Below are positions 24,075 to 30,033 of a DNA stretch of 41,884 nt, one piece after another (the stretch's first letter is position 1; every line of letters starts with the position of its first letter). The notes beneath the pieces are model-generated. The model searched no databases. It saw only the letters and a program-made list of their open reading frames with translations, and was not told the origin of the DNA. The DNA comes from Nocardia yamanashiensis NBRC 100130 (GTDB lineage Bacteria > Actinomycetota > Actinomycetes > Mycobacteriales > Mycobacteriaceae), in contig NZ_BDCD01000052.1 in assembly GCF_001613325.1 (NCBI RefSeq), forward strand, positions 1 to 41,884, read 5' to 3'. The position numbers and the translations under genes were made by a program.

Positions 24075-24386
24075 ATGGCTCAGAGAGCTAAGGGATCACG
24101 GCAGCAAGTAGGGCCGCGGTTGGCCTTCGAAGTATTCGAAGAGATCAGCCAGCGCGCCAAGGACAACGACATGAGCATCGCCCAGTACGTCGCAGACGTC
24201 ATGGCGTTGCACATCGGCCGCGAAGACCTGGTGCTCGAACTGGGCAAACCGCGGAAGCCGACTGTGCGGCAGCTGCGGGCACTGGCTAAGCAGCAGCGGG
24301 AAGCCGCTGCGGCGCAAGGCAAACCGGCGAAGCCTCGCCGGAAGAAGCAAACCGGACAGCAGAAGGAGCTGCCACTGGCTGGATGA
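24075..24386 (+). CDS. Ribbon-helix-helix-like plasmid protein
   Basis: A 103-aa basic protein. LAFEVFEEISQRAKDNDMSI then AQYVADVMALHIGR fits a ribbon-helix-helix fold (short strand, helix, 'S.aqYv.dv.a' second helix). The tail is basic (KQQREAAAAQGKPAKPRRKK). The start is ATG 24075; an ATG 12 nt upstream is also in frame, and neither has a clear Shine-Dalgarno. Such proteins control copy number, partition or toxin-antitoxin genes; no partner toxin lies beside it. The 179 nt before it show no gene. Confidence 0.7.
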   Translation: MAQRAKGSRQQVGPRLAFEVFEEISQRAKDNDMSIAQYVADVMALHIGREDLVLELGKPRKPTVRQLRALAKQQREAAAAQGKPAKPRRKKQTGQQKELPLAG

Positions 24387-24441
24387 CCTGAGTGCGGGCT
24401 GGCCCCGCACGGTGGACACACAACCTCATAAACGCGAAAAA

Positions 24442-24466
24442 ACCCTCGACCTGGCACGTCGAGGGT
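24442..24466. terminator. Intrinsic terminator with T-run on the minus strand
   Basis: ACCCTCGAC (24442-24450) pairs with GTCGAGGGT (24458-24466). The A-run just left of it (24437-24442) makes a canonical U-tract for transcription running leftward, and the hairpin also ends the plus-strand gene at 24386. Confidence 0.7.
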
Positions 24467-24494
24467 AACTCGCACCCTTTGAAGGGATTTCGTC

Positions 24495-24731
24495 TTGGCT
24501 GACGGATCTCAGGGTATCGCACGTCCCGATTCGGGTGCGAGCGAACATGCCCTCATTTGCGATATCAGTAATTACATTCCGCCTGACCAGCGGAAATACT
24601 GGCGTTCCACGCCGACACGCCGTCACCGCTGTCCGTCGTGGACGGGCTCCCCCGACGTGACACCGGCCGGTGTGGAGAACCCGCCCGCAACAGTGCGGGC
24701 GTGCCAGATACCCCGGATCGCGCTGTGCTGA
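24495..24731 (+). CDS. Uncertain leader frame overlapping the Rep-like gene
   Basis: A 78-codon frame from TTG 24495 (GAAGGGAT upstream) whose stop TGA overlaps the GTG start of the Rep-like gene (GTGCTGA). The sequence (ICDISNYIPPDQRKYWRS, RHRCPSWTGSPD) is not recognisable. A CGCCCGCA/TGCGGGCG hairpin (24682-24701) lies inside it, 24 nt before the GTG. If translated, it could couple or attenuate Rep expression, but it may be non-coding leader. Confidence 0.25.
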   Translation: MADGSQGIARPDSGASEHALICDISNYIPPDQRKYWRSTPTRRHRCPSWTGSPDVTPAGVENPPATVRACQIPRIALC

Positions 24732-25963
24732 ACGCTTCTCAGCGCAGCAGCGCCTCACGCATCTCCGGCCGAGGCTGCACTGCCTCTCCCCGGCCCCGCC
24801 GGCGTCGACGGCTGACGCCGGTCGAGGTGCTGTTCTCCCTACCTCCCGTGCGCCCCAGCGACTTTCCCGACGATCCGTACCAGGGCGTGGCGGCGTGCTG
24901 GTGGGGGCTGGAGCGGTTCATCGCGCACGCGATGGCGCTCTACGACATGCACTACACGCTGCTCTACGGCAACCGGGTGGCCGAGTCGGTCGGCCGGGAC
25001 ACCTTCCTGGCGTACCTGCGTGCCGAGGCCGGCACCGCCGACTTCAAGACCGGCCGGGGTGCCCGCACCCCGATGGCCGCCTTGATGAAGGCCACCGGCA
25101 TGAGCGAGTCCACCATGCACCGGTGCCGTCGCCTGCTCTACAAGTTCGGCTGCCGCACCGTCGTCTACCGCGGCCGCCAGCTCACCAAGCTCGAAGCCCT
25201 GCGCCGCTGGGACCGCCACGAGCCGAAGATCAAGGGCTGGACCGCCGTGTCCGCACTGCACGAATCCCGGGACTTCCCTGTGGATAACTCCCTGGTGCAA
25301 ACACTGCTTGACCAGGGGATTGGCACCCCTCCCGAGCGTAGCGAGGGTTCCGCTTTTCTCTCACGGAGAGGATGTGGTTCTTCACCACAGAACACGATGG
25401 AAAGACGCGCTTCGCGCGGCCCGGACAAGAAGGAGCGGTCCAGGCGGAGCCCAGCGTACGACCCCAGGGCGCTCAGATTGGCCTCTGGCGTGCGCCGTGA
25501 CGAACGTTTCCCGCTCTGGGTACGGCTGATACGCCCCGGGCGGCTGGCGGCCGTCCTGACGCGCAAGGCCACCGCCTCCACCGAGTGGGACGTCAACGAC
25601 GTGTACGGCGCGTTCGAGGAGTGGCGTATCGCGGACAAGAAACTGCTGACCGCACCACGGAACCCGGCGGGCTACCTCTGGACGATCCTGGACGCGATCC
25701 AGGACGAGGTGCCCCCGGCCCGGCTGGACCGGGCCCGCACCGTCGCGGCCGAAGCCGCAGAGCGCGAGCACCGGGCGCGACTTCGCGAGGAAGCCCGCGC
25801 CGCGGCGATGAACGCGGCAGATCCGAACTCTCCCGGCTGGGTCGCCGCCCGCGCCATCGCGGCCGAGGCCAAGCACAAAGCAATCGGCAAGGCCGCAGAC
25901 CACCGCGCGAACAGCGACGCCGCGCGCCGCGAGCTGGCGCGAAAAACCCGTGACCTGCACTGA
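24725..25963 (+). CDS. Rep-like winged-helix protein
   Basis: About 412 aa from GTG 24725; an upstream in-frame GTG at 24638 would add 29 residues. The N-terminus is basic. The core is PVEVLFSLPPVRPSDFPDDP, FIAHAMALYDMHYTLLYG and a winged HTH, TPMAALMKATGMSESTMHRC then RRLLYKFGCRTV. The C-terminal third is a charged helix (VAAEAAEREHRARLREEARA). Proteins of this shape are found near replication genes of actinobacterial plasmids, so a replication initiator or regulator role is likely. Because a complete RepA/RepB pair follows, this could be an accessory or second initiator. The segment 25310-25400 inside it is less GC-rich and has a CCCTCCCGAGCGTAGCGAGG hairpin. Confidence 0.65.
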   Translation: MLNASQRSSASRISGRGCTASPRPRRRRRLTPVEVLFSLPPVRPSDFPDDPYQGVAACWWGLERFIAHAMALYDMHYTLLYGNRVAESVGRDTFLAYLRAEAGTADFKTGRGARTPMAALMKATGMSESTMHRCRRLLYKFGCRTVVYRGRQLTKLEALRRWDRHEPKIKGWTAVSALHESRDFPVDNSLVQTLLDQGIGTPPERSEGSAFLSRRGCGSSPQNTMERRASRGPDKKERSRRSPAYDPRALRLASGVRRDERFPLWVRLIRPGRLAAVLTRKATASTEWDVNDVYGAFEEWRIADKKLLTAPRNPAGYLWTILDAIQDEVPPARLDRARTVAAEAAEREHRARLREEARAAAMNAADPNSPGWVAARAIAAEAKHKAIGKAADHRANSDAARRELARKTRDLH

Positions 25964-25987
25964 TGTCAGTTTCTGCAGGGCAAAGCC

Positions 25988-26019
25988 CTCGCGTACCCGC
26001 GTGCACGCGTACGCGCGAG
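25988..26019. repeat. CGCGTACGCG dispersed repeat, copy 3
   Basis: CTCGCGTACCCGCGTGC followed by ACGCGTACGCGCGAG, between the convergent Rep-like and RepB genes. It shares GCACGCGTACGCGCGAG exactly with copy 4 at 27585-27611. Its outer CTCGCG/CGCGAG ends are palindromic. Confidence 0.55.
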
Positions 26020-26024
26020 CGCCT

Positions 26025-26291
26025 TCAGCTGGCTCGGGATTCCTGGCGGCGGGGGTGAAGCAGCACCGAAACCGACCCGATGGAGATGCCCATCTCCTCT
26101 GCGATCTGCCGGTACTTCAATCCGGCAGATCGCAGTTCCTGAGCACGCTGCTCCTTGGCTCGGGTTCGCGCTTCGTAGTCCCCTCGCGGCTCCGCCGCGA
26201 TGTTGCGGATCGAGCGCTCACTGATACCCAGCTCGTGGGCGAGCTCGCGGGCGGTCTTACTCCGCCGTATAGGGTTCTCGGCGCCCATCAT
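26025..26291 (-). CDS. repB: RepB-like helix-turn-helix replication protein (pAL5000 type)
   Basis: An 88-aa protein with two HTH-like segments: KTARELAHELGISERSIRNI and AQELRSAGLKYRQIAEEMGI then SIGSVSVLL. This is the small DNA-binding partner found directly after RepA in pAL5000/pFAJ2600-type plasmids, where it binds the origin. It overlaps the repA stop by ATGA, so the two are made together. Function is by family and position. Confidence 0.88.
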   Translation of the reverse strand: MMGAENPIRRSKTARELAHELGISERSIRNIAAEPRGDYEARTRAKEQRAQELRSAGLKYRQIAEEMGISIGSVSVLLHPRRQESRAS

Positions 26292-27175
26292 CCCTCCAGC
26301 GCAGCCAGAACCATCGCGCGATCGATGGCTCGCTTCTTGTTGGTCGTGGCGATCGCAGCACGCCGCGTGTCAGTCATGATTTTCCCACGTACCGACTGCG
26401 TCTTCCGGAACGCTTCCTCGGTGAAGTTGCGCCAGATCCAACGGCTGATCGACTGCGCCGTCGCATGCACCTCCGAGAACGGCAGCGGGTACGGAAACAG
26501 ATCGTTGACCTCACGAAGGCAATAGTCGAGCACGAGCTTCTCCCAGTTCTCCTGGGTGCCGTCTCGGTGCTGCCACCACATCGGATAGGCCCACGTGCGG
26601 GCCGTATCGAACATGGTGACGTTCCGGCCGAGTCCGGACGCCTTCTGTGGCCGGCGCGGCATCTGCCGCGGCGTCGAAGGCGTCACCAACTGCGCCAGCA
26701 CATAACCCTCCGAGGGACCGTAGATGGTCTCCCAGTCCTCGTGGATCGGGTTCTTCGTCAAACGACCCGCATAGGCGGGATCTCCCCCAACTTCGGCACG
26801 CAGACCTGCCTCGATGCGCTGAGCGAACCGCAACGGCTTCAGCCGGGCCGAATCCGTTCGGCACACGTGGGAATCCCTCTTCAGCCACCACCCGATATGG
26901 CCACGCCCGGTGGGGGCCTGGGCAACCCAGTTCGGGTCGGGATGATTCTTGGGGCGCTCGAATGCCCTGAGAGCGGTGTCGACGTGGTCGCAGTCGATCA
27001 CGATGGACCCGATCATCGCGTGTGGAGAGTGCTCGATATAGCGCATCTCCAACGCTTCCTCACGTGGCCTCCGAAACTGGCCGTCCGCGAGGTAGTTCGT
27101 CGCATACGGCTTGTACGGCAGCAGCACATCGAGTGCCCACTGCCCGTCCGTCATGAGGACCTGCCCAGATGCCAT
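26288..27175 (-). CDS. repA: RepA theta replicase, pAL5000/ColE2 type
   Basis: A 295-aa initiator-primase. Residues about 42-165 match the Replicase family: RYIEHSPHAMIGSIVIDCD (the acidic DxD-type strand), NWVAQAPTGRGHIGWWL and RLTKNPIHEDWETIYG. A PriCT-1-like C-terminal domain follows (NVTMFDTARTWAYPMWW, HATAQSISRWIWRNF). In this family RepA primes leading-strand synthesis at the origin. ATG 27175 is the start; repB overlaps its end. Two 28-bp direct repeats and an AT-rich stretch lie immediately upstream, the expected place for oriV. Confidence 0.93.
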   Translation of the reverse strand: MASGQVLMTDGQWALDVLLPYKPYATNYLADGQFRRPREEALEMRYIEHSPHAMIGSIVIDCDHVDTALRAFERPKNHPDPNWVAQAPTGRGHIGWWLKRDSHVCRTDSARLKPLRFAQRIEAGLRAEVGGDPAYAGRLTKNPIHEDWETIYGPSEGYVLAQLVTPSTPRQMPRRPQKASGLGRNVTMFDTARTWAYPMWWQHRDGTQENWEKLVLDYCLREVNDLFPYPLPFSEVHATAQSISRWIWRNFTEEAFRKTQSVRGKIMTDTRRAAIATTNKKRAIDRAMVLAALEG

Positions 27176-27200
27176 GGGGCTACCTAACCCCCACGCTCAA

Positions 27201-27309
27201 TTTTGATGCAGTAGGCACGCCGAACCATTTCAGATAGCTGCGGGGCCCCACCCCTCTCGGGCCATCCTGCAGTGCAGTGATTTTTGATGCAGTAGGCACG
27301 CCGAACCAT
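27201..27309. repeat. oriV: Plasmid origin region with two 28-bp iterons
   Basis: Identical 28-bp direct repeats occur at 27201-27228 and 27282-27309; the core is GATGCAGTAGGCACGCC, ending GAACCAT. They are 81 bp apart start to start, separated by a GC-rich block (GGGGCCCCACCCC), and followed by AT-rich sequence to about 27350. They begin 26 bp upstream of repA. This is where pAL5000-type plasmids carry the RepB/RepA binding sites. The rest of 27310-27553 shows no gene. Confidence 0.8.
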
Positions 27310-27553
27310 ATAGATACCCATGCTCTAATTCGCATAGAACTACCTGTCACGTTGATGCGGTACGACACGAAAACTTGGCCTAATCCGGTGGTTCCGGATT
27401 ACCCGCCGGAGTTTGCACCCTGCGTGCCGTCCGACGTTGACGAAAACAGCGGACAGGTTGCGTGGATCACAGAACTCCGGTCACGACCTTCCTACCGCCG
27501 TGTCTGCAACGTAGACAGGGTGCCGCACAGCCGGTGTGACCTCGGCTCTCCCA

Positions 27554-27585
27554 GCAGGAGGTCTTCACTGGTGAAGACCTCCTGC
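27554..27585. terminator. Terminator of the partition operon
   Basis: A perfect 15-bp inverted repeat, GCAGGAGGTCTTCAC (27554-27568) and GTGAAGACCTCCTGC (27571-27585), with a 2-nt centre, lies about 50 nt after the last partition gene. The tight centre also allows reading it as an operator palindrome. Confidence 0.65.
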
Positions 27586-27611
27586 ACGCGCGGGCACGCG
27601 TACGCGCGAGG
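27585..27611. repeat. CGCGTACGCG dispersed repeat, copy 4
   Basis: Contains GCACGCGTACGCGCGAG, identical to copy 3, between the partition operon terminator and the last partition gene's stop codon. Confidence 0.55.
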
Positions 27612-27633
27612 ACCACACCACCGACAGGCCGGG

Positions 27634-28098
27634 CTACGTCTCGGTGTAGCGGGCGATATCGGCTCGGATCTCCTCCGGCAGCAGATGCCAGTCCATGCCG
27701 TGGCGCTCGCACGCTTCGAGCATGAACGTCGCCATCAGCTCGCGGTCGGAACCGCGGCCGATCGCGAGCTGCCACTCCGCGAAGACTTCGTCGCGGCGAT
27801 CAGCGGCCTTACGGGCTGCCGATGCCCAGGCGTGAGCAGCGTCGCGGACTTGCTTGCGGCCTCGGGCCTCAGCCAAGTCACGGGCATGCCCGCGGGTCTC
27901 GCGCGTACGCGCGGGCGCGCGCGAGGCAGACCGCGTGCTAGCGGCAGGATTCGCTGGAGCGACCGGGGCCGCAGGTGCGGCGGCGGGCTGCTCGGTGACC
28001 TCCGGCGGTTTGCCCGACACCGACCACATCTCATCGTCGTTGAGCGCGGTCTTCTTGCGCGGCTTCGGCTCGGGCGTGGCCTGCTCCGTGGCGCTCAT
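27634..28098 (-). CDS. ParA-linked partition partner (ParB-like role)
   Basis: A 154-aa protein. Residues 1-75 are disordered (Pro/Ala/Arg-rich). The C-terminal half is helical: RDLAEARGRKQVRDAAHAWA, FAEWQLAIGRGSDRELMATF and WHLLPEEIRADIARYTET. Its ATG overlaps the parA stop (ATGA). Position and size fit an adaptor for the ParA ATPase, but no ParB HTH is seen. A CGCG-rich repeat (27898-27926) lies inside its coding sequence. The family is not recognised. Confidence 0.7.
   Translation of the reverse strand: MSATEQATPEPKPRKKTALNDDEMWSVSGKPPEVTEQPAAAPAAPVAPANPAASTRSASRAPARTRETRGHARDLAEARGRKQVRDAAHAWASAARKAADRRDEVFAEWQLAIGRGSDRELMATFMLEACERHGMDWHLLPEEIRADIARYTET
27898..27926. repeat. CGCGTACGCG dispersed repeat, copy 5
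   Basis: CTCGCGCGTACGCGCGGG followed by CGCGCGCGAGG, palindromic at its ends, inside the ParA-partner gene where it encodes the arginine/alanine linker. It is in the opposite orientation to copies 3 and 4. Confidence 0.5.
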
Positions 28099-28904
28099 GC
28101 GGTGGCCTGGAGCATGTGGCCGGCGATCGGCTGCCAGACTTCCTGAGCCATCACGCGCAGGCGAGCGTCCTTGGACTCGTCGAAGGCGATGCCCTTCTTG
28201 GCATCGGTGACCCCGACCCACAGCGGAATCTTGTAATCGATCCAGACCGGGACACCGGGGAAGTGCTTGGTCATACCCTCGATGATCTCGGTGGCGGCCT
28301 CGCGCCCGGATCGGGTCTCGCGCCACTTGTTCATCACGGTGCCGATGATCCGCAGCTGCGGGTTGTAGTTCTCCCGCACCCGGGCAATGGTCTTGCCGAG
28401 CAGCGCCAGGCCGTCAGCCGACCACTCATCGGCCTCGGTCACCAGCACCACGGCATCGGCGGCGGTCAGCGAGTTCTTCAGCATCTGCCCCAACAGCGAC
28501 GGCGGATTGTCGATGATGACCAGGTCATAGTCACCGCGGACCGGCTCAAGGGCTCTGCGTAGCGCGGACTCACGTCCATACTCGGCGAAGTTGAGCCGAG
28601 CATCGGCGATCGAGAGCTTCTGGCCGCCCGGCGCCAGGTCCACTCCATCCCAGATCGTCGGCACGATCACCTCACGCAGCGGGACATCGCTGTCCGGGGT
28701 GATCGCGTCGGCGAGGGTGACCTCGTCGGCGGCGATGGGCTCGCGGGCCAGAGTGCTGGTCACGTTGCCCTGAGGGTCCATATCGACCACCAGGACCCGG
28801 GCACCGTGGTACCGGGACGCGGCGCGCGCGGTGCAGATCGTGCACGTGGACTTACCCACGCCGCCCTTCTGGTTCGCCATCGCGACCACGACCGCTTCCG
28901 ACAT
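28095..28904 (-). CDS. parA: ParA-type partition ATPase
   Basis: A 269-aa ParA/Soj ATPase. The deviant Walker A is KGGVGKST (13-20) after MANQ, the Walker A' is VVDMDPQGN (39-47), and Walker B is LVIIDNPPS with SLLGQML. There is no N-terminal HTH, so it is the short (type Ib/II) form that relies on a separate DNA-binding partner. ATG 28904 is used because GAGAGGG is upstream; the frame stays open further but crosses the CGCG-rich repeat. It would position plasmid copies over the nucleoid. The RHH protein at 29129 is the likely centromere-binding protein. Confidence 0.95.
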   Translation of the reverse strand: MSEAVVVAMANQKGGVGKSTCTICTARAASRYHGARVLVVDMDPQGNVTSTLAREPIAADEVTLADAITPDSDVPLREVIVPTIWDGVDLAPGGQKLSIADARLNFAEYGRESALRRALEPVRGDYDLVIIDNPPSLLGQMLKNSLTAADAVVLVTEADEWSADGLALLGKTIARVRENYNPQLRIIGTVMNKWRETRSGREAATEIIEGMTKHFPGVPVWIDYKIPLWVGVTDAKKGIAFDESKDARLRVMAQEVWQPIAGHMLQATA

Positions 28905-29007
28905 CTCGACCGCCCTCTCGTCCCGGGTGCGGCCCCGGAGGGGCCAGCGTTCCGGGGTCACCCTGACACATCGCCGCCGCCATCGCGAGCGGACACGCTG
29001 CCAGGTT

Positions 29008-29062
29008 GCCGCGCGTACGCCCACCCGCGTGTTACGCGCGTACGTGCGCACGCGCGACCTCG
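29008..29062. repeat. CGCGTACGCG dispersed repeat, copy 6
   Basis: A double copy: GCCGCGCGTACGCCC then GTTACGCGCGTACGTGCGC, ending ACGCGCGACC. It lies between parA and the RHH gene, next to the TGCATGTA palindrome region, where a centromere would be expected. Confidence 0.5.
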
Positions 29063-29071
29063 AAAATCATC

Positions 29072-29114
29072 TACATGTTGGCTGCATGTAAGCAAGCTTG
29101 TATGCATACATGCA
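29072..29114. promoter_or_regulatory. Partition operator / centromere candidate
   Basis: TGCATGTA (29083-29090) faces TACATGCA (29107-29114). Further ATGCAT/TACATG half-sites lie at 29072-29077 and 29101-29108. The AT-rich stretch lies 15 nt before the RHH gene and upstream of parA. RHH proteins bind such short palindromes, so this may be the site where the RHH protein represses its operon and forms the partition complex. Confidence 0.6.
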
Positions 29115-29128
29115 GGTAGAATGTTGGT

Positions 29129-29362
29129 ATGACTGGCCCCTCCGATTCCCCTGACTTCGCACTTCCCGCCCGCAGCGCCCGAGGGAAGAGACCCTTCTCC
29201 ACCCAGCTGCGGCCGGAAACCCTCGCACGTCTGGATTGGATCCGCCGCCACGACTACGTCATCAACGACACCGTCGACGCCGCCATCAACGCCTACCTGG
29301 ACGCGGCCGGAGTTCCGTCGGCGTCCGAATGCGACCCCTCATTACCGAAAGGCGACCGCTGA
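29129..29362 (+). CDS. Ribbon-helix-helix partition/regulatory protein
   Basis: A 77-aa protein. After a flexible basic N-terminus, KRPFSTQLRPETLARLDWIR then VINDTVDAAINAYLDAAG forms a ribbon-helix-helix (strand 'PFSTQL', two helices). It is divergent from parA and preceded by palindromic TGCATGTA sites, as with ParG/omega-type centromere proteins. Its stop overlaps the next ATG (TGATG), tying it to the SpdB-like genes. Confidence 0.82.
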   Translation: MTGPSDSPDFALPARSARGKRPFSTQLRPETLARLDWIRRHDYVINDTVDAAINAYLDAAGVPSASECDPSLPKGDR

Positions 29363-30033
29363 TGTTGTTCCATCGCAAACCAAGCGCTGCGCTCTCCGGG
29401 CAGGTGCAGGCCGAATACGCATACCTGATCGCTCGGAGCGAGGTGGCGTCGCGCTCGCTGCGGTCGGTCGCAGCGGAACTCACGCCCGCTGATCGCAGTG
29501 CGCTCCTGGAATGGGCGGCGCTGCGTCGGTATCGGCGGCGGACGCTTCGGGCGATGATCAGCGTGATTGCTCTGGGCGGGATCTCTGTCGCGCTGTCGAT
29601 CTTGGCCAACCAGCCACCCCAGGCATCGATCGCCGATCTCGTGGCCGGACCCGGTGCAGGGATCGCACTGTTCGGGCTGTTGAGCGTCACCATGACGACG
29701 TTCGACTCCCTGATCGACCGGACCCCTGCCCGGGATCTGCGCTTTCTCTACTGGATCGCCGCCGCTGCGCTCACCCTCGCCGCCGGCGCACTGTGGGCCA
29801 GTGACTCCCTGACTCACGCCGCTGCCTACAAGATGTTCGTCGATGTCGTCATCGTCAGCACGAGCGCCATTGCGGTGCTGATGTCCCTGGTCTTCAGCCA
29901 CGGCTACGCCATGGCCTCGCGACAGTTCATCATCCCCGGCCGTGCCGTCGAGTTCACGGATGCGCAGGCCCACACCACGAAGACCCCCCTCTACCTCGAA
30001 GCACCGCTCACCGAGAAGAAGGAATCCCACTGA
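29362..30033 (+). CDS. Four-helix membrane protein, SpdB-operon type
   Basis: A 223-aa membrane protein. Hydrophobic segments lie at about 64-83 (MISVIALGGISVALSIL), 92-112 (AGPGAGIALFGLLSVT), 126-146 (YWIAAAALTLAAGALWA) and 158-180 (MFVDVVIVSTSAIAVLMSLV). The N-terminal 60 residues are cytoplasmic and helical. The start ATG 29362 overlaps the RHH stop, and its own stop overlaps the next ATG (TGATG), so the three genes are coupled. It is not a family I can name; a role with the next gene in plasmid spread is inferred. Confidence 0.75.
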   Translation: MLFHRKPSAALSGQVQAEYAYLIARSEVASRSLRSVAAELTPADRSALLEWAALRRYRRRTLRAMISVIALGGISVALSILANQPPQASIADLVAGPGAGIALFGLLSVTMTTFDSLIDRTPARDLRFLYWIAAAALTLAAGALWASDSLTHAAAYKMFVDVVIVSTSAIAVLMSLVFSHGYAMASRQFIIPGRAVEFTDAQAHTTKTPLYLEAPLTEKKESH

